Notes under the pieces: generated by a model | Database searches by the model: none | What the model saw: the letters and a program-made list of their open reading frames with translations, nothing else | Told to the model about the DNA's origin: nothing | Position numbers and translations under genes: made by a program | NCBI GenBank assembly: GCA_001792895.1 | Contig: MARA01000003.1 | Span: 1,116,001 to 1,180,000, forward strand | Origin: Lentinus brumalis | Lineage: Eukaryota > Basidiomycota > Agaricomycetes > Polyporales > Polyporaceae | Length of the DNA stretch: 64,000 nt | Direction: 5' to 3' | Shown: positions 46,847 to 58,318 of the stretch, piece after piece | How the letters are laid out: each line of letters opens with the position of its first letter | Numbering within the stretch: position 1 is the first letter of the stretch

Positions 46847-47703
46847 ATGGATTCCTGGAGAGTAGCCGTCCTTGGTGATGGTGGTGTAGGAAAGACTGCT
46901 TTGGCTGTACAGGTGCGTTTCTCCGCAGTCTTGCGTAGTGCATGCTTCTCACAGACTGTGCTAGTTCACGCTCAATTGTTTCGTCGGTAAGCTTTGCTAC
47001 TGTTCGTGTCCCGTGCACCGCCTGAGGACCGTCCGCCGTGCCTATTCCACATCACAGAGGTATGTCCCCGTTACCCGTCTTCGGTGGCGAAATACCCATC
47101 CCTTGCCAGACATACGATCCGACGATAGAAGATGCATATCGCAAGCAACTCGTGGTTGACAATCGCATGTGTTTCGTGGAGGTGATCGATACGGCAGGAC
47201 AAGGTGTGTTCCATTCCCGAGACCGCAGTCCGACGTCGCTGATCATGTACTCTGCTCAGAGGAGTACGCGACGCTTCGTGACCAATGGGTCAGGTATGCT
47301 TTCTTCCTTCTCGGACATAGCCTCCCGATGCGACCTCCCCTGCAGGGAAGGCCAGGGTTTTATCCTGGTATACTCCATCGCGTCAAGGGCGACATTTGAG
47401 CGGCTCGACGTCTTCCGACAGGCCATGTTGAAGGTCAAGCGACAGAAGCCGGTCTTCATGCTTGTCGGCAACAAGTGCGACAAACAGTACGAGCGGGAAG
47501 TCTCGAGAGACGAGGGAGCGGCGCTGGCGCGGTCGTTTGGCTGCGAATTTATGGAAACATCAGCAAAAACGGCGCATAACGTGGAACGCCTCTTCATGAA
47601 CTTGGTCCGGGAACTTCGAAACACGAAGGCCCAGGAACATGGGGTACAGGGCCCCGTACGGTCACCGGAGAAGGAGAAGAAGCGCAAGTGTATTATCATG
47701 TAG
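46847..47703 (+). CDS. Ras-family small GTPase with CaaX end
   Basis: Six exons: 46847-46912, 46965-46986, 47058-47059, 47110-47203, 47260-47293 and 47346-47703, 191 residues. Nucleotide-binding motifs are all present: GDGGVGKT (P-loop), FVETYDPTIEDAY (switch I/effector), DTAGQEEY (switch II), NKCD and ETSAKT. The end KKRKCIIM gives a CaaX box with a basic neighbour, so membrane attachment by prenylation is expected. Ras proteins act as GTP switches upstream of cAMP or MAP-kinase signalling and polarity. The conserved Glu of VETYDPT requires a 2-base exon (AG at 47058-47059) lying between two standard introns; no other join restores the frame. A pyrimidine-rich leader precedes it. Confidence 0.92.
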
Positions 47704-49262
47704 GGCACCCTCAGGACTATATAGAACTGACCCATTCTCCCACCTACTTACCTCGTTCTATGATACCACGTCTTCATCTTCTTTTCGTTGGGTTTATTAC
47801 GTCTTCGGGCTCCGTCATGACGGTCATCTTCGCCCCTCAGGCGACGATCTTCTCCCTTGCTTCTCAATGTACATATATCCCCCCTCACGTAAAGTGGCTG
47901 TACATTGTGCTCTGGACGTCTGTTCTCCTGCAATTTCCCTGTGAGTGGATATCGATGCCTGTATTGATGCCTGGAAGGTAACTCGATTCAGTGAGCTGGG
48001 ACGCTGTGCTGACCTACAGACTCGCTGTAGCGCTGATGCGGCGATTGTCCGTCGCGTTGTTGCTCCCTACCTGATAATGACATGACAGATTAATACCATG
48101 TCCCTGGACCGCCTCTGGATCGATGATAACAGTACTTATTGCTCTTGTCGCACCGCTTGTGTTCTGAAATATCCGAGGCATTTCTGCAAGTGGTAGACTG
48201 CGTGCCCTTGAAGTATATGTATACTTATTCAGTGCGAGCTCGAAGCTCGGCTGACGCCTAGGGCGTACTATGTACTATACATACTGTATCGGGGCTTCCG
48301 CAGCCCTCTGCCAAACCTCAACGTTTGGATTTCGACGTTCCATCGGATCGCTGCCTTCGGTATGACCCTGAGACCGGGATTGCTGACGACTACAGGTCGG
48401 CGGATGACTTGGCCGGTCGGCCACGGCAATTCGAATCCGAGTCCGACTTCTCGAGATGATTGACCACGACTGTCCCGTCGAACATTGCTTACGCATGATA
48501 CTGCGCTCAGTGCGCTGTTTCTAGCAATTTTGGATGTCGTGTCGGAGAGGCTTGGAGTGCAAATTGCTGCTCAATATCGCGGGGGGCGTAATATATCGAG
48601 GCTCCTACCTTCCTCCGTTTCATGGACGCTCCCTGTGGAACGGTACGAGCTCGGATGTACCCATTTCTGGGTGCGCGTGTTCCGGCAATCCGAAAAACTG
48701 AGTACATAGCAGCCTTGCCCTCTTTTGGACTGTCGGTGCGATAGGATTGGTGCACCTCTGATTGGCTTGGACAACCACTGAGCACAGCTGAATACTTAGT
48801 GCGTATATATTAGTACAAGAGTGTGCATGTACGTATAACACGAGCCCTTGAGCTGTACTGAGATGATCTACCTAGTATCTAGGTGATTTTTTTTCTGGAG
48901 CACAGTACATGTGTGGCCAACTTGCACTTGCAGTACTGTGGCACTGGCAGATAAGTGGAGTGCGCGACTCACACTGGCGGTCTGCAACGGTGCCGCTTGG
49001 CAGTACTGCGTACGATCGCAGATTTATCAATACGTACTGTACTCAGTGGTCGAATCTACGATGTATTACAGTATGCGGCGGGGCGATGTCCCGGACCGTC
49101 TTCGGAGGGGTATATACATACACGTATACGGTATTACTATACGTCCAAGGTCCTCTATGAGACCATGCCTCCCGATCAGCTACGAAACTAGCTAGGTGTT
49201 ATGACACAAGACGTATACATCCAAGGCCCACTATGATACCGTGCCTCCCGATCAGCGACAAA
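47704..49262. other. Convergent intergenic region, no gene seen
   Basis: The Ras gene (+) and PXMP4 (-) converge on this 1.56 kb stretch. It is comparatively AT-rich, with many TATAC words near 49,110-49,220, and carries one copy of the direct repeat listed below. No gene is supported. Confidence 0.4.
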
Positions 49263-49279
49263 CTAGGTATTATGCCACA
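49141..49279. repeat. Imperfect direct repeat of about 65 bases overlapping the end of PXMP4
   Basis: Copy 1 is at about 49141-49208 and copy 2 at about 49217-49279. They share long words such as gcctcccgatcag and aaactag, with scattered substitutions and a small deletion in copy 2. Copy 2 includes the PXMP4 stop codon region, so copy 1 looks like a decayed duplicate of the gene's tail. Confidence 0.75.
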
Positions 49280-49991
49280 GCAACGTCTTCAGGTTGTTCC
49301 AGTGTTCGGAGTCTCGGTAGAGGTAGGTCATGGAGCTGAACATGCCAGGCTGGATTGTCTCCCCGCGCTCGTTGAAAAGCCACATGACGGCTCCCCAGCA
49401 CAGTGCAGCGAAGATGGAGAACTGCGTCGCATCTGGAGGAAGCGGCCTGCCAGGGGCAGCACTGGTCTTCGAGTACGGGGTCTTCGCGCGCGCAAGGAAG
49501 GAAGCGACAACACGAGAGCAGACGTACAGAACGATCTATGAGGACGAGGCCTCAGTGAGGATGGCGCTCGTATACCGGCCTGAAGTACGCACCTGTTCAT
49601 TCACAGCCGTCCGCTCGCCAAACACCACGTATCCACCAATCAGTCCGGCTATGAAAGTGTCGAAACTGCGCTGCTTTCCGCCGTTCACTTTCTTCTGAAC
49701 AAGCAAGAGAGTCTTGTACAGCGAGACGAACTTGGCTAAGTTGAGGGCGTGCTGCTTCGTAGCCCGATAGATCGTCCTTAGTCGCGTTGCCCAGCTGCCC
49801 TGCTGTCAGTTGATGCACCATGGCAGCTGTGAGCGTATGACTTACTCGCCGCGACCGAAGAGAATGGCCATTATGAGCGCATGGGGGAAGCGGACCTTGA
49901 CTCCGTAGACGAAGCCGTTCCGGGCACCCTTCAAGATAGCCAAATAGTCATGGTATGCAGGGTTCGACAGGATTGCATCCAACGCAGACAT
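49263..49991 (-). CDS. PXMP4: Peroxisomal membrane protein 4 (PXMP4/PMP24) family
   Basis: Three exons (49846-49991, 49593-49794, 49263-49535) give 206 residues. The start MSALDAILSNPAYHDYLAIL and the following KGARNGFVYGVKVRFPHALI are near-diagnostic for PXMP4, a Tim17-like four-helix peroxisomal protein. Further blocks are RGDWATRLRTIYRATKQHAL, SFDTFIAGLIGGYVVFGER and QFSIFAALCWGAVMWLF. Function is not settled in any organism; it is linked to peroxisomal lipid metabolism. The acceptor at 49795 (GGGCAG) was picked over nearby AGs because it alone gives RGDW. The last codons overlap the direct repeat. Confidence 0.92.
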
Positions 49992-50224
49992 GGTGCCGCA
50001 GTTCAAGTTCAAGTGCGGGAACTAAGAGATCAAGGGACCCAGTGAGCCGTATGTACTAGACATGGCGGCGGCTGCTGGCACGAAGCCGATGTATCAAGCG
50101 CCCAAGGTTCAATCACATGGATGCAACGGCGGCAGCGAGCGAATGGTGCATCGTCAAGAAATAAGGAGGTCGTGCGGTATATACAGGTGCGCGTGTGAAT
50201 GGTGCTACATAACAAAATTACATC

Positions 50225-53200
50225 TCATTTCTTCTCTGCTTTCCTCGCGTCAGGTTTTGTCGTACCGTCGAAGCAGTCGTCGCCGAACTTGAAGTTGGCG
50301 AGGGTAGTACATTCGAACTGTCAAGGATTGTCAGCGCATTCATCTGTTAGATGCACAGACTATACGTACACCTCGCATGTCATGGGAGAGAGACTTGTCG
50401 TTATTAGTCCTCACGACCGTGAAGCGTCGGTAGTTGTCCATGATGACCGGCTGATTCTGCAAACGCCAGAGATCGCGAGCTATCTCCTCTTCGATGGCTT
50501 GTGGAAGATTCGCCTCCGACGTGCTCGCAAACTGGTCGGCCGCAAGTTTGAGACACTCCTCGAGTATCTGCCTCGCGTTCATGGTGGGAAGGCGGAGCGT
50601 CCAGCGTGTCCAAACCAGGGAGGGGTCACCTGGCGAGAGTGGGTCACGGGCGACCTGTGGCGCTTGAGCGAGAGAGAGGGAGCCTTGCTCGATCAGATCA
50701 AGCAGTTCCTCGTATACGAACTCTCCTCTACGTAGCGAGGACATGAGTAAGAGGCCAGAACACCGACCGGGGCAACTTACTCGTCATAGACACGCAAAGG
50801 ATGTCGTCCCTGGCATGTAAGCTTGGCAACCATCGCAACCACGGATGGTAAGACATAGCAATCCCACACCGGGTGCTCTGCGACCTGTCTGATGAGCTTG
50901 TAGAGCAGAACATGATTCTGAATGACCGCCGTAGGAGTGAACGTCATGATGCCGCCTACCGAGCATCAATGATCTGGAGAACCAGTCCACGAGCAGACTG
51001 AGTGACGTACCTATAGGATATATCTCCCGCATGCCCCACCGTTCGCGGGGTACGCTCGGGTGCGACCCGTAGGTCATGAACCGGACAGGGGTCTTCATGC
51101 GACGCTCGGCCAGTGCCGTCAGGTGATGCAAGCTAGCTAGCCCACCAACATGGACGAAGACTATCTTGAGGTTGGCCTTCAATCCGACGTCTTGTGCCTT
51201 GCATGCGGAGAGGACCAATTTCAGCAAGGACGTCTCGTACCCGGCGCCAGTTGATGTGGTATCTGCATTCCCTATCCACGCGCAGTACTGGCGAGGCATG
51301 AAATTCATGTAGTCGTAGATGTCTTTAGGGAACCCGAGGATGTGGAGCGCCTGGTAGAAGCGTCGCTGCATGACCACTTGTCGACCGGCGGAATCAAGGG
51401 AGGGTATGAATTTGGGGTCCAACGTGCGCTCCAGTGTCGGAGACCGCATTTTCCACGCGTTGGCACGGAATTCCTTGGTGGTCAACTCCCAGGGAACTAG
51501 CGCAACCTGAAGAAGAGTGTCGGACGACAGAGCAGGAGGAACTCTGAGTATATCCGCAGCAGCCTTATGCCCAGTAGGGAATACAAAGATCAGACCGACG
51601 GAAGCGTTGTCCATGTAGAGATGGCCGAAGCAAAACTGCACGGCAATAACGGTCAGTCACAGTCGCAAGTCTTCCATAGGTACGTACAAGCGAGTTCTTC
51701 TTCATATAGATGCCTATCTGTTTGAGAGCATCTGCGTCCGTCTCCTCTGCAGGACCGACCTTGGCAAACTGCTGCACCCGTGTAGAGGCTAGTAGAAAGA
51801 CGGGCAATGAAGCAAGGTCATGGAAGGCCGATAGACGTATGCTATCCCCTGTCAGACATATGCTGAAGCGCAGCCCGTTAGGAAGAGGGTCGGTCGAGTC
51901 GGAAAGGAGCACAGAGCAGACACGTTCCGCTCTGTCACGACTGACATCAATGAACAGATCACCTGTCCACTTCCACTTCTTCTGTATGCTGCACGGAGCG
52001 TCAGGATGTCTCGCTTCATAGATAACGTGATACATACCGTGGCAATGCGGCGGCTTTGGTCTGCGCAGGCCGCACTGGAACAGGTGGAGGTCGCATCTCT
52101 GGGACCTGATCATCTCTGGAACGGACGTCAGCGCAATCGTTGAAGGATTTTTTCTGTAAACGCACCGCATGGGAGAAGCCATGCTGGAAAGAAGTCAGGA
52201 ATTGTTGTGCGCTCGGTGCGACTGAGGTACTCACGCAGCAGGCATAATCTGAGAGAGAAACTTGTTCGCCTCCGTCATAGAGTCCATCACCGGAGATTGT
52301 GATTGCTGGGATAGAGAGAGAGTACGACGAGGCAACGGAAGAGTTCCTCTGCCAAGGGTGTGAACACCAGATTCCCCGATTCCTTGCTGAAGCCTACCTC
52401 AGGTCCGTTGGCACCGGAGGATGAGACACGGAAAGCGGAGAGTGAGACTCTATCATCGAGGTTCTATGTCCAGACGGACCGGGGGATTGCCCATTTTCCG
52501 AAGCAGAGCCTGAACGCCTGGGCAATGGAGGCACGGCTGGCTTAGTAGGCTGGACGAGGGAAGGATCAGTAGTTGAGTTCTTCTTAAATTTCATGGTTTT
52601 GAGATCTTCTCTCTTCCCGGATGCTGACGCTTGCTGGGTGCTCGGCAGCATTCTTTGCGCCAATCGCGCCTTGGTCGCATTCCCAGCAATGCTAGTGATG
52701 TCCATAGGCATCTCCATGACTTGGCGCTTGCGTTGTCCCTGGGGTGCATCGTCCGACGTCGGTCGTTTCGAGGGAATGCTGCTCTTCGTTTTCGTCGGTG
52801 GCTCAACCTTGGTGGGCGGCAGGGCATTCAGTGCAACCTCTGGAGACGACTTCTCGGAGAACAGTGATCCGGCAGAATCACTCTGCTCAGCACCTTCCTG
52901 ATTGCTCGCTTCTGGAGGCTTCGTCTGAACAATCGGTGAGATTTACAAGCTTGTTCATCCTTGGATAATCGTACCGAGCGTGGAACAGGAGGAGCTGTCA
53001 TCGGCTTCTTGAGCTTCGCCAGCGGCTGATCGTCCTCGTCATCCTCGTCCTAAGTATCGGTCAGCCAGTGATATGATTACTACAGCATGTACTGACCGAG
53101 TCGACGATAGGTTTCGCCCGCTGCTTCCCCTTCTTCCGAAATGCAGATAAAGGCATGCTATCCTCTTCATCGTCTTCACCCTCCTGCATACTAGTGTCAA

Positions 53201-54028
53201 TGATTGTGATGACCTTACTCCGAGTTGCACGTACCAGGGAGCGCTCTCGCTTGACCTTGGTCTTCAGTGGTTTACCGCGCTTCTTGATTGCGGGTGCCTA
53301 AAGTGCTGTGTAGATCATCGCGTACGGCTAGGTGAGGGATTGCGCACCTTGCCTTTACGCTTACTCGCAGGTTCTGTCTTCACATGAGACGTCGAAGGCA
53401 GAGGCTCCTCCTGCTCGCTGCTCTCCTCCTCAACCTCGCGTTTGTTGAGGGTACTTGCAAATAACTTCTTCTCCCGTTCTATACCGAAATGAGAAAGCGA
53501 GCGGACGACGAGCAACCAAAGCAAACGCACGAATCCAAGTAGGCGTCGCCATGACCTGGTATCCTTCGAGATAGTCGTCATTATCCATTCCCACATTCTG
53601 CCAAAAGCTGGAAAGCAGGCGGCGACAATTTGTGAGATTCTTCTCAGGTTCCCATCTGCAAAAAGTGAGTAGACGAGGTGTATGGTTCCCGATCGGCCAC
53701 TTACGTGTCGTCCGAAGAATCGTAGTTGGCCCACTGTAAATAGTCAGGAAACTTGTCCGAGCGGGAACCTTCACGGGATAGACACCTTGACTCGGTACTC
53801 CTGTCATTGGGGAGTTACTGCGTAGCTCTTAGAGACAAAGATATAGGAACGTACCCAGTTACCCTTCCTTACGCGAGCAGCCTTTATAACTTCTGGAGAC
53901 ACGGGATGGTCCAAGATCAACAGGAGACTAGAGTAGGGCATCCATTGGTCTCTCTCACCGACTACGAATTGTTGCTCCTCCTCGGAGCTCTCGCTTCCGG
54001 AATCCTGTGCACGCTTCTGCTTGGCCAT
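50225..54028 (-). CDS. Chromodomain protein with Chp1-like layout (chromodomain, SPOC-like, PIN-like)
   Basis: About eighteen exons from 54028 to 50225 give roughly 950 residues. Residues 22-75 are a chromodomain: FVVEVIKAARVRKGNW, EYRVKWANYDSSDDTW and EPEKNLTNCRRLL, with the aromatic cage positions (F, W, Y) kept. A long charged linker with Lys/Arg and Asp/Glu blocks follows. The next region (KWKWTGDLFIDVSRD, LRFSICLTG, SVGLIFVFPTG) resembles a SPOC fold, and the last part (KIVFVHVGGLASLHHLTALA, MREIYPIGGIMTFTPTAVI) a PIN-like fold. That order is that of fission yeast Chp1, the H3K9me reader of the RITS complex; this is inference from layout, not identity. One exon is only 18 bases. Divergent from MTC1. 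Confidence 0.78.
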
Positions 54029-54353
54029 CCTGCTAAGCACTCTCTAGTTGGGCTCGACTTGACGGTGGCTCATTCAGCGGCGAAGTGCGCAGCGCGACCC
54101 CTCACGGAAGGTAACAGACACAGGTAGATGACCACAGGCAGTACAAGCAGAGGTATAAAGAGTAGTGCGTTGATTCGCGCTTCAGGCTGAAATGTGTAGA
54201 TCGCACACGATGGTGTACACAGTGTCTGAGTAGGTTCAAGTTCACGTTCAGGTATGGATTATGGGCGCCTCGTCAGACTAGCTTGAGCGTCTCTCTACCA
54301 GGGTCTTGCTCACGTCTTCCACAGACTTCCACCCGCTATCTGCTCTAGTCACC
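54029..54353. promoter_or_regulatory. Shared promoter region, chromodomain gene/MTC1
   Basis: The 325 bases between two divergent start codons hold both promoters. A TATAAAG-like box is present at about 54,154. No other feature is seen. Confidence 0.4.
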
Positions 54354-55800
54354 ATGACCACTAAGTCCAAGTCCAAGCAGCAGGAGGCACTTCAATTCCT
54401 AGACGACCTCGACAATCTCGCACCCCCGGAAACCGCAGGCGTGCCGCCTTCTGGACCAGGCGCGCAGCATCCAACCGAAGGCGAGGCCGAGGTGTTCGCG
54501 TTCATTGACGAAATCACACAGAAGAGCTCGGAGCCACCTCGGCCAAGCATGCACATTGACAGACCCCTCTCAAGAGCCGGCACGCCTACAGTGCGCAAGA
54601 GCACAGAGCGCGTCAAGGTCGGCAGTCCTGCACCCCTTCTGCCCGGCTCCGTCCCTCTGTCTCGGACAGAATCCTCGAGCTCCCGCGTCAGCGTCGCACA
54701 GTCCAAGCCTGAGCCCTCACCTCAAGAGGTGCAGGCTGCTGCAGCTGCGTCTAGCGGAGGGTGGGGTTGGGGTAGCGTCTGGTCGACGGCGAGCACGGCG
54801 CTACAGCAGGCGAAGACAGTCGTGGACGAGCAGGTGAAGCACCTTCCCAAGAATGAGCAGGCCCGGAAGTGGGGTGAGGGTGTGCTTGAGTACGCTAAGT
54901 CCGCGCAGCTTGATAAGCTGGGTGCGTTTGTTCGCCATTCCAAGAGATCAGATATTGAATGCTCTCTCCAGGGCAAGACTTCAAGCGCGTTGGCCTGTCA
55001 ACCCTGACAGACATACTCAACGCCGTCGCGCCGCCCATCTCGGAGCACGAAGTCATTCAGGTGTGGCTGAGCCATGACATGCAGGGCTACGAAGGGATCG
55101 AGAGCCTGGTCTATCGTGCATTGTCGCGAGTAAGCTCGACACATAGCTCCGTTGCGCTGCGGCCACTGATGTCTGGCTCTAGATCATGGAGCAGATCGAA
55201 GGCGGCGACCTTGTTGTAAATCGAGGCGACGAGTCGCGCCCCAAGGATGCCAAGGATAGCACACGAGAACTCAATGCGGTAGAAGGTTATGATGCTGCCC
55301 TGAAGCTTGCACAGGTTTGTGCACTCTAGCCTGATAGACCATTCTCGTGCTGATGAGTGTCCTAGGCCAACCTCGAAGAACTCATGAAACGCAATGCCCA
55401 GCCCGAACAGGCCTCTGCTTCCTCCGCGCAGAACCCCACGACCTACTCCTACGTGTACCTGCGCGTACAGCCTTTCACGACGACCTACACGCTGCCCCAG
55501 CTTCCTGGGAACGATGCTGCCGCTCCCGCGACCCAGTCATCCCTACAATTCTTGATCTGTTTGTCTGATCCTCATCACAACCTCATTAACTCCACCGTTA
55601 CGCAGGCTGTTCCGCAGAAGTGGGTCGAACTCTGGGACGAGTACGATTGGGTGGAAGACCTCGTCGTTGAGGCTATCAGGGTCGGTGCTGAGGTCATTGG
55701 CCAGGAGTACATCGGTTCACGGATGGGTTGGGATAAGAAGAGCGCCGACACTCAGACCAAGACCCAAGAGACGGACAGCGAGGAGAAACCTGCTCCTTAA
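54354..55800 (+). CDS. MTC1: MTC1-like protein (maintenance of telomere capping 1)
   Basis: Four exons: 54354-54921, 54972-55129, 55183-55314 and 55366-55800, 430 residues. The N-terminal helix (QQEALQFLDDLDNLAP), a Ser/Pro-rich linker, then GGWGWGSVWSTASTALQQAKT and the block RKWGEGVLEYAKS are typical of Mtc1. The second half (TDILNAVAPPISEHEVIQVWLSHD, then VYLRVQPFTTTYTL and FLICLSDP) matches the conserved C-terminal domain. In yeast, mtc1 mutants interact with a telomere-capping defect, but the protein is found with COPI vesicles, so the name may mislead. The molecular role is unknown. It converges with NDUFS3 across only 135 bases. Confidence 0.85.
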
Positions 55801-55935
55801 TACGACTATACCACCGGATGCGGAGTGTACATTTTGCCGACTTGTGGGCGACTGACTGATTCGAAGCATGTACGGCATTGAAACGGACTCAGACTGGATG
55901 TATTATGAGTATGCTCAGTTCCCCTACGGCCCTAT

Positions 55936-57070
55936 CTACTTCTTCTCCTCGGGGGGCGGCGGCGGCGGGGGTACAGGCTTGAGCTCGTCGGGCCTCTTCG
56001 GAGCAGTACCATCCCCAACCTGCTCCCAGGGCGACAAGGCGTCGAAATTGCTGGACCGGACAGCTTTAGTAGACCGAGCTATACCAGTAAACTGACACTC
56101 ACCGGAAAGCTTGAGTGAGTTGCAGGGGCTCGTAGACGACGCGCTTCCGCTCCTCATCGTAGCGTACCTCAGTATAACCCTGTATAGGCGCGATAATAAG
56201 TCAAGGCGCTCCGTTGAACGCACGCTTTCGTACCGTCAGCGGGAAGTCCTTCCGGAGCGGGTGTCCCTCAAAGCCTGGAAGGGCGACATCAGTATACAGT
56301 TTATCTGTCACCTCGCGCACATACCATAATCAGTGAGGATGCGACGGCTGCGATTAGATCGGTCAGATGTCACGTATAGTGGTATTTAGGAACCGACGCA
56401 CAGGTCAGGGTGATCTTTGAAGAACACGCCGTAAAGGTCCCAGACCTCGCGTTCGTACCTGCATGTGGTCAGCCGATACGGAATAAGCAAGTGTTCCAAC
56501 GAAACGCACCAATCCGCACTCCTGAAGAGTGACGTTGCACTTGGAACCGCATCCACCTCACTCGCGTATGTCTTGACCCTGATGCGGCCGCCGTACCTCA
56601 CGCTGAGCAAGTGATAGATGACCTCGAACCGCTTGTCTCGCTCAGGGTAGTCAGCCCCGCTGACGTCCATGCAGGCTTTGTACTGGCATTGCGAGTGGTC
56701 ACGTAGAAAAGTGAGCACGGGAATGACGCCGGAAGGGGGCACGTAGAGTGTAAGCTCGTCCTTGAGCACCGAGAACTGCTGGATGTACTTCGGGAGACAC
56801 TGGATGAGGTAGGAGCCGTAAGAGTGAAGCTTTTCGGTCGTCTCCGCGTACTTTGTCAGCGTCGGGTTGGGGGATGTGGGTTCCGTGAACGGGGACGTCG
56901 AGGCTGCTGGTCGTCAGTCGCGCAGAAAGGAGGAGCGTGAGGAAAGTCGCACCCTGCGACGGCTTGGACGAATGGAGAGCACGGCTCAGATGGGCTGCGC
57001 CCGCCGCCAAAGGACGAGAAGAGGCCTGGCGGAGGAGCTGGCCCGTGGTGCGAGCCAGCCGGAGAGACAT
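55936..57070 (-). CDS. NDUFS3: Mitochondrial complex I 30 kDa subunit (NDUFS3/NUO-30)
   Basis: Seven exons (56953-57070, 56510-56903, 56402-56458, 56325-56347, 56234-56274, 56103-56179, 55936-56050) give 274 residues. The leader ([20 protein letters not shown]) is a mitochondrial presequence. The core holds [25 protein letters not shown] sequence, then [41 protein letters not shown] and [18 protein letters not shown], the family signature. The subunit sits in the peripheral Q-module arm near the quinone site. The tail is unusual in having seven consecutive Pro before EEKK. Start sites of this gene and SPF27 are 118 bases apart. Confidence 0.95.
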
Positions 57071-57188
57071 GGTGGTCGACGTTGAGGTTGAGCGGAACGG
57101 ACGGCGGCTGCACGCACAACCTGACGCGCTGCACGGGCGCTTGGAATATCTGCACTCTAGCTTCCTACCAGTGCCACCTTCAGTCAAG
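57071..57188. promoter_or_regulatory. Very short bidirectional promoter, NDUFS3/SPF27
   Basis: Only 118 bases separate the two divergent start codons, so both 5' UTRs and promoters must overlap. This is the tightest divergent pair in the window. Confidence 0.5.
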
Positions 57189-58022
57189 ATGTCCTCAGTA
57201 ACGAACGGCAATGTGCAGCCCTCCATGATATATGACTCTCTGCCGTACTACGACAATGAGCTGGAGCAGTACCCGATCCTAAAGCAGAAAGTCGAGAAGG
57301 AGCTCGCTCGGGAAGGGAAACCGCCACAAAGCCTCCATCCCGGAGTACCCCCGAGCCGACGTTATTTGCTGTTCGTGCGCAAGCTTCTGCATCTCTCGAG
57401 TCGTTGATACTTATGTGCGCTGCTATTCTGCACAGAACAATCCCATGCTGCAGGCTGAGCTGGAGCGCGTCCAAAATCACCGCTTGCTGCCGCCACTAGA
57501 TACAACACGTTACCAACTCCCTGCCCCTACAACACCGGAGAGCGAGGAGGAATGGCGTAAAGCCCTGGACAATGCACGAGCTCAGCTCGAGCACCAAAAG
57601 ACACGGTAAGCCATGCCTCAATCCTTGCACTCGCGTGTATCCATTGTCGAAATTGCCTAGGCACCTCAACCTTGCCCTGCTACAACAATACGGCTCTAAC
57701 GCCTGGCGGATACACAACTATCTGAATGAGGCGGCTGCCAAGCACATTGAGCAAACCCTTGAAGAGTTGAAGAATCTGACCACGGAAGTCAATCGAGACC
57801 GGAAGAATTACCAGGTGAGCGAGCGTCCACGAAACCCGCCGAGTGTCCCTGGTCTCACGCCGAAGTCCACAGACGCGTCTGGGGACGCAGCTGACCTCGC
57901 TGGAAACTCGGTGGACGGAGTTGATATCCAGCATACTCCAGATAGAGATGGCGAACGTCGCGCTGGAAGTCGAGATCGACCGTCTGAACAAGCGCGAAGT
58001 AGAACTCGCCGCTGCTCTATGA
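57189..58022 (+). CDS. SPF27: Pre-mRNA splicing factor SPF27 (BCAS2/Cwf7)
   Basis: Four exons: 57189-57374, 57436-57605, 57661-57814 and 57873-58022, 219 residues. The conserved start SLPYYDNELEQYPILKQKVEKEL is followed by LFNNPMLQAELERV, a block near YQLPAPTT, then LALLQQYGSNAWRIHNYLNE and a coiled-coil C-terminus (EMANVALEVEIDRLNKREVEL). SPF27 is a core subunit of the Prp19/NineTeen complex that activates the spliceosome and acts in DNA repair signalling. Length and helix pattern agree with homologues. The first donor (GTGCGC) was preferred because it yields the diagnostic LF-NNPML join. Confidence 0.93.
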
Positions 58023-58318
58023 TCCGTTATACCTCATTCGTCCTGTGTCTTGCTGTATTTCTAGTTTCTTCTGTTGTCGTCACCCGCCGTGGCGTGTGAT
58101 CGAATGCACATTCTGCCGAGAGAATCAGCGCGAGTGACCAATTAAGAGTTATCGTAGATGGAAGAATTACAGGAAGACGGTAGGGATACATGACCAAACA
58201 GCGATTTCGTATACATATAACGCAGACACTACTACACTCGTACATCCTCCATCGGTGCCGTGCCGTGGACGGTACATTGAATCATGTAGCGACAGGAATC
58301 TCGAGGTATGGAAGCGAA

